A stretch of DNA of 64,000 nucleotides from Xiphophorus maculatus (lineage: Eukaryota; Chordata; Actinopteri; Cyprinodontiformes; Poeciliidae): the NCBI RefSeq assembly GCF_002775205.1, contig NC_036443.1:17894373-17958372 (forward strand), in the 5' to 3' direction. Made by a program: the position numbers and the translations under genes. This document shows, in pieces, positions 1-14,306 of the stretch (position 1 is the stretch's first letter; the number at the start of each line of letters is the position of its first letter). The notes beneath the pieces were generated by a model that was given only the letters and a program-made list of their open reading frames with translations, ran no database searches and was not told the DNA's origin.

Positions 1-194
1 TTCTGTCAAAGCCCATTTAATAGATAAGCATTTATCCAGCATAGTCATCCATAAATGCTGCTTATATAAACAAATGAAAAGAACCTATTTCTTTTTCTTT
101 AATTTAAAGCAGAAAGTGCACAACAAAGCAAGAAAATAGGATGCAGATCACTAAAAAAACAGTTATACAACTTTAACTCTACGCACCTGCCACA

Positions 195-415
195 GTTTTA
201 GGTGTTCCTTGCTCCTTAGAACTGCCCTAATTCTTTATGACATCAATTCAACAAAGTTTCTGACACACTCTTCAAAGATTTTGATCTGTATCAACACAAT
301 GATTTGTTTATCGTATTTGATGCGTACTGCTCGCTCCACCGTGTCCCAAAAGGTGCCAATGGATTGAAATTTGTTGACTGTAGTGGTAATAGGACATTAG
401 TAAACTCATTCACTG
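195..415 (-). mobile_element. Degenerate Tc1-like fragment
   Basis: Phrases such as GAACTGCCCTAATTCTTTATG and CCACCGTGTCCCAAAAGGTG resemble a fish DNA-transposon family remembered from other genomes. No ends or frame are preserved. The flanking 416-880 shows nothing recognisable. Confidence 0.4.
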
Positions 416-879
416 CATAAACACAAAGCCTTACCAAGTATTTCCCATCAATTTTCTAATGCAAATATTTTAGTACACTTGAAATAAGAAAGAAAACTAA
501 TCTAGAAGTAAGTTTCAGCTAAATATAAGAGCTTACTTTAAGTCAATAATTCCTTAATATTTTTTAATTTATTACAAGACTTTTTTCCAATATCATAAGT
601 AAATAAAATTCCAGTATTTCTAGATAAACAGCAATAGTTTTGATTCTGCAGATTTCCATTAAGTCATTACAACAATAAGTTTTGAATTATTTGTTGGGAT
701 TGTAAATGATAAAGAAACAATAAACATTTTTCAAAAGTTTTTTTTAAAGGCCATTTGACCATCATTTATATTCAGTAGATTTTACCCCGATACCCTGAAA
801 TAAAATTGAACGCTGCCAGAAACATACAGATGTCACGAGATCCAAAAATAACATTAATTTTTGTGTTCTTGTGTGTAAA

Positions 880-1265
880 TACAGCAAATATCTTAGAAAT
901 GCTGGAAAACATGGCGGTGGCTGCATCATGGCTGCATCTGGGGTCTTCGAGAACTGAGAACTAAAATTGTTGGTCCTTAAACACATCCTGATAAACACCT
1001 AGCAGTGGGGACAGTTTTCTTGAGTAGGAACAGGGAAGCTCCTCAGAGCTAAAGGGAAGATGAATCGATCTATACAAAGACAATTTGGGAAGAAAACACG
1101 TTAGCGGCTGCAGAACATTTGGAAATCACGGGAAGGTTGATCTGGTTCTAAATAGTTTTGAAAACCTGCCATCCTGTTCCATGGACATTTGTGGCTGTAA
1201 CGGAACAAAATGCATAAACAAAAGTTAAAGAGGTGCGAATACTTTCACGAGGCACAGAATGCGAG
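880..1265 (+). mobile_element. Degenerate Tc1-like fragment
   Basis: AACATGGCGGTGGCTGCATCATG corresponds to the Tc1 transposase block encoding KHGGG-SIM. GGTGCGAATACTTTCACGAGGCAC near 1235 resembles the terminal repeat. Frames are broken throughout. Confidence 0.5.
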
Positions 1266-2699
1266 GCAGTTGAATCTGGGCGAGACGAGGGAGGAGAAGG
1301 GGTCAACCTCTCTTTCCCAGCTGGTCTGTAGGGGTCAAACTGTGTGCATATGTGTGCGTGTCATGGCCTCTCATTAGGGGTGAGACGCTGCGGCTCCAGA
1401 CCCCCCATGGTAGGATTGCTGGGTGACTCTCCAATGATCCTGCCACTTTGAAGCCCTGAACCCCCTCCCCACTCTAACCCCCCCACACCAGGAGGCTAAT
1501 GAGCCTCCAGTGAGCTCTAAATGCATGCCGGCATCAAGTGTGAGCACAGTTAGATATGAGGTGGGAGAGAATCTGAAAGCCTGCTGTTGTATTTTTGCAG
1601 GGAATGGATCAGATAACAAGGCAGCGAATGTTTGGATGTGTTCAAACAGTTCAGGACAACTCACCAAGCACCTGCTCCTCATGAGATCTTTGGTTCTTCT
1701 TCAGGGTTTTATTCTTTCTTCTCTATATACACGTATCACAGCTGAGGCAGCATTGAAAAGCCGCTGAATCTGATTCAGCGCCTCAGCCGTCAACAATTGT
1801 TACCCATAATTACAAGCCGACCTCCGCTGTTTTCCCATTCCAGCGTCTCTTTCTCGCCCCTGAAAACCGACTCCAGCACTCCCTCACATAGCTGAGCAGG
1901 CACTAAGACATGAATGGTTTGCTTTGGGCGGGGCAGAGCAAGCCCCGGCCCGCAAAAAGGAAGACTAAAACAGGTGCTCGAGTTTTCTGTCTTTTCATCC
2001 TTCGCTCTCTGTGCACGCTTTTTCTTACTTTTCCCCACCTGTTGAAGAGGGAGGTCTCATGCTGGTTCATCTGAGCGTTTCAGCTCAGCCTGAGCTCTGC
2101 TGTGACAGAGGGGGGTCTGATCTTAAGTGGAGATAATCGCTTTACTGTGTTGGATCTGCTCTGGTCCATCCCCCCTCCCACTTTTACTATTAAGTGTTAC
2201 ATTTTATTGTAGCCTATCAGATTGCAACCCTCCTTATTTTTGTTAAATCAAAACTGAAACATTACATTTAGCTAAATTGTAGGGAAATTGTAAAGTTACA
2301 TCAGTAGGTTTGCTACGATTAAAAACGAACAAACAAAAATAACTATTGCAGCAGCGAATCTCCCCTGATCTGCATGTTGATTCCAGAGGGGTCTGTTGGT
2401 ATGAGCCCCCTACTGGAGCTCCTCACTGGGCCGGCAGTAAAGTCTCAAAAATCCCGACTCTCCTTACTGCAGGGGTTGAAATTTACCCAGCTGTTTGGGA
2501 TCTGTACAGAGCCATCTGTAAGTATTGACGCCTCTTATTACGGCCACAACCTTCACTTGATTTCATTGGGATTTTACATGATAAATCACACCAAAATAAA
2601 AAAAAGAGAAAAAAAACATCATATCACATTAAATCTGAAGTATGGTTGTTGTCTTTTTTGCAAATAAAATTCTGTAAACAGTGGTGAAGTTCTATTTGA

Positions 2700-2960
2700 A
2701 GTTTGATGCAACCCATACAGGACAAACAAAAAACATGTAGTTTTCCTGGAGAATTTACAGCAAGAGATTTCCCTCTTCATACTTACTTGCAAAACGCTTT
2801 GAGTGCCAAAAAAGTCACACTGCCCATCACCCCCATCTTAAAACATGGTAGAGGCCATCATTTACTGTGGGGATCCTTGTTAGAGTTGATGGGTAGGTGG
2901 ATGGAGTTAAATACTGGGCAATCCTGGAGAAAAATCTTGAGTCTGGAGCAGAAAGAGAAC
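2700..2960 (+). mobile_element. Degenerate Tc1-like fragment
   Basis: CATCTTAAAACATGGTAGAGG with GTGGGGATCC and GGATGGAGTTAAATACTGGGC follow the order of a Tc1 transposase. No ends seen. Confidence 0.45.
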
Positions 2961-5489
2961 ACACTGAACATGCAACCAGAGCTTCAAACTCAGAACCAAA
3001 ATACAACTGAGATTATGAACTAATCTCAGTTAAACATTTATGTCCATAAATTCTCTCCATCTACTCCATCTTTGAGCTTTTAGGCAAGAAAAATCACAAA
3101 CACCTAGTTTCTGAACACGTAAAGCTGGTGAAGAGGGAGTTGAGAGATTCTCTTTGCATCAATAGCTTCTATAGTACAAATTAATTCACCTTAAAAATAA
3201 TCCTGTCTGAGCCTTTAAGGTCGGCAATGTTAAAATTGAGTCAGTAAGACTCTTTTTAGGAGTTCTGTTCAGCTGTAGTTGAAGGAAAATGTATTTTTCA
3301 TTTGCTTGCCTGCAGACTGAAAGAAAATACTTTGAAAAAAATTATCTAAAGTGTTTTTTTCATTCTCTACTCACAATCTCTTGTGTCTCAAATAAATAAT
3401 ATATACCAGCGGGAGTTCACTAAGAGTTATTTCCGTTTGATCAGGGCTCAGCAGATTCAACTGGACCACACAGGGATCAGAACCACCGTCCACTGGATGT
3501 GACAAATATTTGAAACTGTCATTTATTTTAAGTCAGTTTCCTTCAGACTCTAGCCTTGTGTGGATATTTGTTTTGATAGCTCATTAAAAAAACTTCACTG
3601 CCAAGAGAAATGAACTGTGTAAGCAGTAAGTGATTTCTGACTACTTGTGAAATGATTTGTTTACAGATGTGAAATTGAAGTAAGTTGGGATGAAATCATA
3701 AGATGTTGGTACAAAATAGTGATGCGACAAACTGAGTCAAAAAGCTGTGAAAAAAGTAATAAATGTGACCCTAGTCGACTGAGTTAAAATAAATGTTGTC
3801 TTCAAATCAGAAACCATTTCTGCAACAGATATTTAGACGAGGCATTTTTCCAGTGAAACCATCTTGGTCACATCTGGAAAGACTTCCAGTTTCAAATGGG
3901 GCATTTTTGTGTGTGTTTGGGTGGCACCGGCGGGGGTTTGCTGTCATGTGGGAATCCTTTCAGTATTCTCCACAGGGGTGATGTTTTCTCTGGGTTTCAA
4001 AAACACAAGCTCCTGCCTAATGATTTCAGTGTGCTGGTAAGCTTTGTTTTCTTGTATTCGTTTAACCAAAAATCTCTTCCTCACATTACGCGGGCTTGAT
4101 CTTCTGGCTCCCACTTCAGCGAGGTGTGTTTGATTTATGTGTGTAGATGTGGTGTATGTGTATATCACTGCGTGTTTTGGCACATGTGCGTGCACGCATG
4201 CCACCCGTTCTCCTGTCAGGCCCTCTAGCTGGTAATCTGAGCATAGAGATTAGAAAGAAAAACAGCAGAGAAGAATGTCTTTGGTTGAGCCAGAGAGGAA
4301 TTTACAATGGCCTTCAGGCTGCTCTGACCTCGCCCTCCCTTTCTCTCTCTGACTCTCTTCTGCATCCACATAAACACGAGCAATAATACCAAATGACAAT
4401 AAAATACATTTCATCACCCTCAGGTACACTTTACTGCATGGATCATTTTATTATTAATACAACACCTGAAAGCCCCCATTTTCTTGGTATGTTTGATGTT
4501 TTGGGGAATGTCTTGGGGACACATCTGACAAAATAAAACAAGATTTGTGGGCTTGGGTTCAGCCGATTTGTTGGAATAAAAGTTTATATCTCCTGTTTTT
4601 TTGTTTTTGCTGAGAAATACCTAAAAAAATTAAGTTGTTTACTAAAAGATCCTTAATTAGCCGGTTGTTAAAGACACATTCTGGTTATAAAACATTTGTT
4701 TCAAATTCTCCGCTCATTGTAATCTCTCCTAACATTTGGTCTGGATATTTCAAGAGCAAAAACTACAAACAATACATTATTTTCATCACACAATCTTTTT
4801 TCCAAAAGTCTTTATTCATCCCCCATTTCTGTTTGTAAAATTGTAGTCTTGATCTGACATGATCAGATGCTCTTCTGGCTTTCTGAACTTTTCCGCAAGA
4901 ATAATTCGTCATAAATTATCATAATCAATCTTACTTCTTTGATTGAAACTTTATGAAACACCAGAAGATAAAGCAGATTGATTTTAGCCCCAATAAGATG
5001 ATTTCTGAACAATTGTTAGCTTAAATCTTGGCACACAGGAAATGAAGAGAATAAAGAATGATAATCTCAGGTCCTGTGTTGGATTTTATTTTAACTTTCC
5101 TATAGACAAGACTTTCAGATAGAGCTCATATAAAAGTGTTCATCATTTTTCTGAACATATGAGCACAATGTTAAAAAAGGGGAAACTGACAGAATATTGC
5201 AGCCTTATGAACATTTACAAAGGTGCTCATATGTGGATTTGTGAACCAAACATTAGAGTAGAGTCAACTTCTTTTATCAAATTTTTTCACACATCCACAC
5301 TGAGATCCCTTCATGCTAGATTACTGCTTGTCACATCATCTAAATGTCTTTGTTTACTCCTCTCATTTATTATTTCTTAAATACTAATATTTACTTTCAA
5401 GCTGTGTCTCTCATTACTGTTGATCAAGGGCATGACAAAACTGGGGGCTTATCCGGGATCGATAGATAGAAAGATAGATAGACGGACGG

Positions 5490-5660
5490 ACAGATGAACG
5501 CACAGTGGCTCAGTCGGTGGCACTGCTCTCTTGCTCAAACAAGATCTTGGATTTGCATGTTCTCCCTCTGTATGCTTTGGTGCTCTCCATGTACTCTGAC
5601 ATCCTCCTAGTCCAATCACATGACTGTTAGGTTAATTGTTGTCTCTAAATTTAAAAGGTT
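5490..5660 (+). mobile_element. SINE-like fragment
   Basis: CACAGTGGCTCAGTCGGTGGCACTG, CATGTTCTCCCTCTG and ACTGTTAGGTTAATTG resemble a common fish SINE-like family with a tRNA-like head. A GATA/GGAC-rich simple run (5460-5492) precedes it. The same family recurs at 31220. Confidence 0.5.
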
Positions 5661-8569
5661 AAAAACTGAAAAGAAACCCTATATTAAAAGACAGAAACCC
5701 TCATACGCTTTTCTTAAAAAGTCAGATGGAACAACAGTTGGACTTCACATCGTCACTGTAAGAGTTAAATAAAATGCCCATTTATAACAGGACTGATGAG
5801 AACAGCTTTGAAACCAAATCTTTCTACTGTTTGTTAGACATATAGATGGTAGAAGTGTTTTGATACATTCCCATCTGTTGCTCGTAACGACACGAAGGTC
5901 TGCAGCCGCTCTCCAACAGCTTGCAGCGATGTCACCGAGTGGGCAGAGGCGGCACCGCATTGAGCCGCATCCTTGGTATGAGTTCTGGTTTCAGCAGGAC
6001 AGCTGCATGGATACTCAAGACAAACTGGTGATCCCCTCACTACATCCTAAAGAAGCCCCCCTCCTGCTTGGTCACAGACCAGCAACCTGCCCTCCTCCCA
6101 GACAAACTTTAGACTGTGTGTGAGACAGAAGGGGAGAGGTGCGCAGGTCTTTTCACAGACGGAGGGGACAGGTGTTAGGGACAGGAGGTGCCGTCTGGCC
6201 TGGGGGTGTGGTCAGGTGGTGAGACACCTGTGCCCACTTACTATGAGAGGGTCCAGTTACACATAGACACACAAGCATGCACATCGTACTGACCATTTGT
6301 TCAGACATGCAACATTAGACCAGCCACTGTCTCATAAATGTGCACATCTGGGGAGTCAAAACAAGCCAAGAATGATTCTCCTCATGCCAAAGCAAATGCA
6401 GAAACCTCAGATCTGTCATGAAGTAACATGATCAGAGTTCAAGGGTTGTATGGTGTGCAGAAAGTGAGAAGAAGGCATGCAGGACAGATTTATGTGTGGA
6501 AATATAGTTACTGAGAAAACGTGTGACAGACAGAGAGAACAAGGATTAGAAAATCTGGTTAGCATCTTTCAACGTAAGGAGACTGAAGCTCCACGAAGGA
6601 GTTTGGTGGAAATAAGCTGTACATTGTCTAAAATAATGGCCCAAGTCATTTGTTGGCAAAAAAATAACTTATCCTAAAATCCGTAATTTTAGGAAATTGC
6701 TTAATAATATGCACACACATGGTGCCATCCAGCCACCTTGATGAACATTTTTCTGGTGGCACCATTGCCTTAACACTTGCTTAATGTAAAACACTGAGTT
6801 CTTTACTCAACACAACTCCCCTTAAAAAATATTAACTATTACTTTATGCATCCAGATGTCATTTTAATCTCATCTGAGCAATTTCCTTTTTTTCTGTCGC
6901 TGTTGTCTGTCTACTCTAATAAGCAAGTCAAATATTTAATTTCACATGCTCCTCTCATGTTTAATAAGCCCACCATCTTAATCAATCCTAAGCATATTTC
7001 AGGTCTGCAGTTCTTTGTGTGTTTTACTTCACTGAGAGGACAAACATAATTTAGAAAACAAAAAAGCCCTTTTACCTTAATTAAGCTGATTTGTTGTTGC
7101 AACTCTGCAACACATTTAAGATCTCAACTTTACATTCAGCTACCTTTTGAAAACAAAGATTAGATTTCGCTCATATACATGATTTCCCCATTAACCCTGG
7201 TAGTGGGCTTTCAGAAAACAAATATCAAATGATTTTCTTTACTAACTTTTAAAGGGCAAGGAAATGTGTGAATTGATTTTAAAGTCAAATTTCAGCAGGT
7301 TTGATACAACCAGATGTTCTTGCTCTGACTTTGTGTGCAACATTTGCTGTGTTTATGGAAAACTCTGGAGATTTTGGAGATAGGCATCTGGCCCTGAGGT
7401 GTAGATTTCAGGCAGGTGTATTTTACTTAGCCTGCAGCAACTCAGGGGACAGGATAGGATGGAGCGAGGCGGGGTGAGGAGAGGAGGTGGAGGAGACGGG
7501 AGACAATCTGTGCTCTTTACAATAACACATACGCCCCAGATCCCCACTCAAAGCATCACTCCCCACCCTACGCCACCTCCCTCGCTCTTTACCTTGTTCA
7601 CGTGGAATGCTTTGGGACAATAGGACTGTCCCCATCCTTCAGCTGATGGCCCCCTGGGTCCACACAGGCCCTGACACGAGGACAAGAGTGCACCTTGCAA
7701 CTCCTAGCACTACCAGCAGCACCCTGGAGGCAAATACCTGAATACCTGTGGTTAAAAAAAAACAGAATCACACAACAGTCTGAGGTGAGAGAAGAGAGTG
7801 AATAAAGAGAGAAAATCAATCAGAACAGGAGAATTTCAGCTGCTGCCAGCTCTAACAGACTCATGTAGTTCCAAAGAAAACTAATACTTTTCAATCTTCC
7901 TACCTTGATTAGCTTGTCACCCGTTTTTATCTGCTCTGACAATAACATCCTCCCTAGTAAGTCAGCTCCATGTATTTTCTCTGTTTTCTCATGTCATGAC
8001 ATGTTGGCCTTTGCCCAGTTTTCCCTCTGTGTGTGCGCGTGTGTGGGGGTTCGTGGGTGTGTGTGTGTGTGTGGTTTCCAGACTTTCTTACGCACTCCCT
8101 TTCTTGCACCACATTTAGTCCTGGGTTGGCTCATCGCTGAAATGAATAGCAGTTCCACTGGAATTTATTTATTTTTAAATAATTGCATTTGCAAGAAAAC
8201 ATTTAGACATATTTTATTACCAAAATAAATTTTTTGCAGGTCATCTTCCAGGCACATCTTGTTCCTCCTTCCAATCTGGTTAACTGTTTAAATTAGGAGT
8301 TTATTTGAAGACTGTAAACACATATTTTTTTGTTAAAGTCATTCTAATTATACTATAAATCATATTAAAAAAAGACTTCTTTAATATTCCTATTCTGCTT
8401 TGTGTACTTACAAAAGTTGTTTTTAAATTGTGTCATGCCACAAACACATTGTCTTGTGATAAATCAACACAACATAGTTCATAGTTGCAAAGTGGAAGAA
8501 AAGAGAAACATGGTTTTCATAAATGTGTAAACATGATTTAAAAAGTCTGGCTTGTGAACACATTCAGCC

Positions 8570-8740
8570 TCCTGTACTTTGATACCAAATAGAAAATCCA
8601 GGACAACATCTCAACGGAATGTTTCACCTAAACGTACAGGTGAAGAAAAGTGGGAAAAAGGCCTGTGGTGATTCTGGAGGAGCTGCAAAGATCCGCAGCT
8701 CAGGTGGGAGAACCTTTGATAGGACAGAGGTCAAATCTAA
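8570..8740 (+). mobile_element. Degenerate Tc1-like fragment
   Basis: GGAGGAGCTGCAAAGATCCGCAGCTCAGGTGGGAGAA is the characteristic segment of a fish Tc1-type element; related copies appear near 9810 and 42230. Confidence 0.45.
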
Positions 8741-9789
8741 CCTTCAGGAAAAGTGGTAAGAAAGTGGTAAGAGAGAGAAAGAGAGCTGTTGAATTTGTCT
8801 TTTGATTGTGAACTTTAGGCTTTGGTTGATAAGTTGTAGTTTTCTTTTAATTTTGCACTAATTTCATAAAGCACTGTAAGCAAACAACAAGAAACTTGAT
8901 GAAACTTTACTTTCCTAAAATTTTCCACCAAAGTAACTAACTGAGAAAAACTAAATAAATCCTGTTAATTCTCTGTGCTGATAAAATGACTCAAACCTCA
9001 ATCCAGTAAATATGCAAGCTCCCACTTACCTTATTTTGCTGCTGTAACTCCTGGATTTTGCCACTGATAGACCAAATCTATTCTATTCTTCCAATTTTCC
9101 CCCGTGTCCCACCTACTGCAAACCAGATTTCCTCCGTTTGTATTACAGCATGTTGGGTGGATAAAGCATAACTCTGCCAGATGGTGGGACTCTCTCAGCA
9201 GCGGCAGACTCGGAGGTGGGTGATCCACACAGAGGCCACTGTGACATGGAGCACCGGTGTATCTGTGCAGTTTTGACGACGCCTCTAAACAGATCACTGT
9301 GTGGCAGATCAGGACGCTGGTCATTCAAAAATATTTAAAACTTGTATTTCATTTACGTTGAGCCAAGACGACATTGTATATTTCAAAGTAAATTAATGTA
9401 ATTACTTTGTGGCATCAAAAAGTTTAAATATTTAGGAGCACATGAATCACTCATCAGGCATAATGTCATTTTGTAATGACGCTCAGAGTGCTTGAGAACC
9501 AAAGAAAGCTGCTGCCCGCTTTTGAAAGTGAAAGAGTTTCCAATTCTAAAATTTCAGCCACTCTGCACTTTACCCAACAGGACCTCGTTTGTCATATTGT
9601 TTCATAATTCACTGCATGTCTTTCCCAATCAATACCAGGTCTCCACTGAGTTGTGTTCCTGTTCTGTTTTCCATGCTTCTGCTGAAGTGATAACAATTTC
9701 AAAAATATATATTGACCACAAGCATGATGACCAATTGAATTTTGAACAGTTTAATCAGACTATTATCCAAATGATTACATTAATTCAAA

Positions 9790-9985
9790 AAGCAGCCAGA
9801 ACTGGTATTCTTGGGGAGCTGCAATGATCCACGACTCAGGTGGGACAATGTGTTGAGAGGATGTTTTAGTTGTATACTCGAAAACTAACACTGTATAACA
9901 CTATGAACACACTCAGACATAGGTGTGGCTGCATCGTGCTGTCGGCTGCTTTCTTCATCAGAGACAGGGGAGTTTAGAGGTTAAA
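9790..9985 (+). mobile_element. Degenerate Tc1-like fragment
   Basis: GGGGAGCTGCAATGATCCAC and ACTCAGGTGGGACAAT match the copies near 8680 and 42230. A later phrase, GTGTGGCTGCATCGTGCTGTCGG, fits the KHGGG-SIM region with an internal deletion. Confidence 0.45.
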
Positions 9986-12000
9986 TAAAAATGTGGACCA
10001 ACATTTTTAGAATCATTTCCCTGTCACTTCACAATTGTTCACAGCTTTGTTCTGGTTTATCCAGTAAAATCCCGATGAGTGAACATTGTCCTCTGGATGT
10101 TCATGGTACACAGGAGTTCTGCAGTAGAGTTTGTGCGCTCTCCAGTATTCAGAGCCAAAGGAAACATGCTTGTTGACGGCTCTCTGCAACACAAAGTTGG
10201 ACATTTCTGCCACAGACAAAGTGTCACGTTTGTTTGTCCTCCTGTCTCTTTGTGGCTCATCCTCCAACCTTTGACCCTGTGGGACAGAGCCTTGCTGTTT
10301 AGGAGCAAGGCTAAAGCCTTGTAATGCACACAGACACATTTTGGTGAAGGGGACAGCAGGGGGTGCGGAGGTGGGCAGGAAATGGTCTGTGCCCCCTCCC
10401 CGAGGCCGCATCCTGCCCTTGGGTAAAACTGCTCTATGTGCGCAGAGATCTGAATTCACTGTGTGGATCTGTCTCAGAGCGGCACACACTCCAAATGCTT
10501 TGGATGATAAAGACGAATTCCTCCTTATTTTGACTCTTGGATAAGCCAGATGTTGATGTGTTTTACATGCTGATCGCCTGTTACAGCGGCGTCATCTAAA
10601 GTCAGCATATCTTACTGCCCTCACAGCACATGTCATTGATCAAGTCTGCATTGCAACATGTGGCATTCCTCAGTAAATTCAACTCCCCACTGATTTGATT
10701 AATGGCCTGCAAACAGATACACCCATTCTTCTTCAGACACCCACCTCCTCCCCTTCCAATGTCCAGTCTCTCCCCTCATGTTGCTTACCTCCTCCTATTA
10801 TCCTTACAACACCTTTTTATTCCTAACGTAATGCCATTTATTTTCCCCATATACTTGTTGCTTAATTTTCTACTTGGAGGCATATGGGGCTTAGGTAAAT
10901 TTGAGACTTTTTAATATCTTTTGAAAGGACAAAGGGCTGGAGGAGAATCTTCTGAAATCGCTCCAGCGGAGAATGTTGGCGCTGAGGCTTTGGGCAGTTG
11001 TGTAAGAGCTCTGCAGCTTGTAAGAGGGTTGGAAACTTTAGCCCAGTGACTTAACCCTCTTGGCTTGAACCTGATCCTCCAGTGAATCAGCTCTGCAAAG
11101 CCTGACGTTCTGATTTCAGCAACACACTCTCTCTCCCACTCAGCATGGGCCACTGTAAACCCTGGCAACCTTAATAGAAAATCAACAGACACTCATCCAA
11201 TCATGCCCTGTAAATACCGTAAGACAGATGCTTTGAATCAAGTACTTTAGGAAAGGACCTGTTTTTGCTGTGCTGGCAGAATAATTTCTATCCTAAGCAA
11301 TGCCTTAATGCAGAGTTGTGCAAACATATTCACTCATCTTCAGTTTTATGACTATTTCTTCCACTGAAACCGTAAACGTCAGTGAATTTTATTTGGATAT
11401 GAGGAATAGATCCACAGTATGTTCATTTGATTGTTTACAAATAAACTAATGGACTGACAACCATGGACGGACGGTCGGATGAACGGATGGACAAATACAA
11501 TCTAACAAGTGCGCCATGGAATCAGATTCAGCCGTACCAATTTCATATTTATCCAATATGTCTCCCACATAATATCGTACGGCTGCATAGGAGTTTATAG
11601 TTTGTAACATAACCAAATGTGAGATAGTTCAGGTTATGAATATTCCTGGAGAGCACTACACAAGCATTTGCATCAGCAGAGAGAGAAAACCTGTGGACTC
11701 AGTTCACAAATATGTTGGGGGAGAAAAGAGACATTTGTTGAAAAAAGCGTTAAGATCTAAAAGGTTTAATCTTTTCGGCTTTAAAAGTCTTTAAATCTAT
11801 TCTCAACAGAACAAAATCAAATTTCACATTACAAGTACTACTACAGTAATATGTATCAAAGATGGAAACAGAGTACACCTTTAAAATCTGATGCACATAA
11901 AAGAGCAGAGTCGCAGACTTTAAAGTGGGCTTACAATTTTATTGCTTTTAATTTGCAATAAAAAGCTAATTAATTTTTACTTTTTATTTCTACTTTTTAG

Positions 12001-12200
12001 TGTACCCCGCCTCTCGCCTGTTGATAGCAGTAGATAGGTATGGATGGATGGATGGATGGATGGATGGATGGATGGATGGATGGATGGATGGATGGATGGA
12101 TGGATGGATGGATGGATGGATGGATGGATGGATGGATGGATGGATGGATGGATGGATGGATGGATGGATGGATGGATGGATGGATGGATGGATGGATGGA
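12001..12200 (+). repeat. TGGA microsatellite on a SINE-like tail
   Basis: About 40 uninterrupted copies of TGGA occupy 12041-12200. The 40 bases before it, TGTACCCCGCCTCTCGCC and GATAGGTATGGATGG, resemble the 3' end of the SINE-like family seen at 5490 and 31220. Open frames that read WMDG or HPSI repeats here are artefacts. Confidence 0.9.
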
Positions 12201-14306
12201 CGGGCGTGCCTGACGACACCAACGAAACATCTGCAGCCTCAGACAAGTCGATGGTGAAAAGGTTAGAGGATAAATTAGACATAAGTTAAATGAAGCAACT
12301 AAAAACTTTACAAATAACATCACATCATCATCAACAGCACAAAAAATACACTGAAGCTTAATTTTACCATTTGATCCCAGCAAAGCCCTGATCTACAAAG
12401 TGATGCATATTTTTTATTTTTTATTCAAAACCATAAGATGTTTTGTTTCTTAGTTCTCAAAGTAATACACTCTCAGTGTGAGATCAGAGAAAACACAAAT
12501 TACATCCCCAAAGTCAACTCCTTATGGCTCTGGGACAAGCTACCATGCAGTTAACTTAACCTGTCCAATGAGTTGTTCAATAAAATATAAAGAGCAGTTA
12601 AGCCACACAAAATGGCAAACACAAGTCGAGCAATTATCTTTTTCTGGATTAAAACAGAATTCAGCTAAACTAATGAGACATTTGGCACTTTAATGCATCA
12701 ATGGGCTGAAGTTAAAGATGTTGCTTGCCTGAGACAAGCCTGTGTAAAGTTTGCCCTTTTGTTATTGTCAAAAAAACTCTTTTTATTTTCCATTTCATTA
12801 TTATTCTTTTTTTTTAGCCAGGAAACACTCATTGAGATTGAAAATGCCTTTTACAAACACCCCTGGTCAGGAAAGCTGAATAAAACCCATTTTAGACACA
12901 AGGACTTAAGCATTAAAACACATAAAAGCAGTAGGTGCAAAATCCTAAACACATTTACAGTAAGACGTTCTTTTATCCAAGTTCTTTAAAAGTGTTCAGC
13001 AAGACCAGCTCCTAGAAACTTAAAGCATTTTGCGTGTAAATCTAGGAAGATGGAGCCACGTTTTTCTTGTTATGTAAAATCTAAGTGAAAAGACAGCAGA
13101 AAGAGAAGCCATCACTCTGCAAGGTGGTGGTATTATATGTCTGTCGCTAATGGTTCAGGAATGCCAAATTAGTCAGGGGACACACGCGTGAGGCTGTGAA
13201 CATCAAAATACTTTAAGGGGGCCAATATGATACCAAGCATCATTTAAAAAGAAAGATGACAGCTCCAGTGATCTCATCGCCTCGCAGCTAAAGAGTCAGA
13301 CTGCCTCCTACACACCACAAACCAAAAAAATGTCCCCTTAGCAAGATGCCAATTTAATTTCAAAAACATATAGGGAATCAAGTGTACAGTTTGTGGAGGC
13401 AGAATGAAGAAATTGCGAGGAGAAATTGAAATTACACACATCTTTTAAATTCTGCGCATTTTTCTCCAAAGTGCTTGCCCACGGTCGGCCCTTCAAGCGG
13501 GACTCAGGCCCTCTTTGATTCACTGTGACTGCGTAGGTGTGCAGCTGTTAAAATGACTCTCACATTCACATGAGCTCAGAGAGAGAGAAAAAAAAGGTAG
13601 CAGACAAATGAAAAATCCCCCCCTGATCAAAGTAAGCTCCTGTATTCATGGGTTGTGTGTTTGCATGTGCACAGCCTTTAGGGTGCTGTTTACATTGAGC
13701 AAGCCAAGTCATGCAATCTGATCTCAGGGTTCGACGGCGTCCTCAGACACACTGGTGCACGCATGCACCTTTCTGCACCAAGACCAATCAGGAGTAAATT
13801 CTGTTACCTCACCAAGAAATGCTGGCGTCAGTGTATGTTTGTGTGTTTAGACTGCTACTATATGTTGCACCCCGGACACTTAGCTTCAGACGGACCCATT
13901 ACCAGCTGATCTGAACTGCCCTGTCTAATTTCCTGCTTTCTTTTAGATCCCACTTCTTTGACAAGAAATAGGTGAACAAGGATCCCATCATTGCTTATTT
14001 GCCCACCCTGTCCCCCCCCCCCAAGTCAGCGTCTTTCTGCACAGTCTACCCACCAACCCTGCTTACACGTTGTGCGTCCCCAGTGTTTCCCGACCGACAG
14101 GCAGGTGTGTGCAGGTGTTCTACCCATCACTCAACATCATATAAACCTCTCCCTGCTCCCTGCAGCACACACCAACCCATACAACTGTGTGCAGCTCCAT
14201 CAACCCATTCACAAACTGTCATGCATGTCCTAATGAACTCTTGTGTCAATACAAAGTCATCTGAAACACCATTACATTAAAAAAGGAACACAGAAAACCA
14301 GCTGAG

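Larger units (their letters stand above)
1450..14300. other. Gene-poor intergenic region
   Basis: Many short open frames exist but none has splice context or protein similarity I recognise. Contents are the transposon relics at 2700, 8570 and 9790, the SINE-like fragment at 5490, the microsatellite at 12041, an imperfect hairpin at 6719-6765 and a GT-rich stretch near 8030-8075. A weak CTCF-like CAGCAGGGGGTGC is at about 10354. Confidence 0.5.

Noticed and set aside
10013-10489. 158-residue minus-strand open frame
   Set aside because: No recognisable domain, low-quality composition and no splice context; probably chance.
11977-12383. Open frames reading HPSI or WMDG repeats
   Set aside because: They are translations of the TGGA microsatellite and not a protein.
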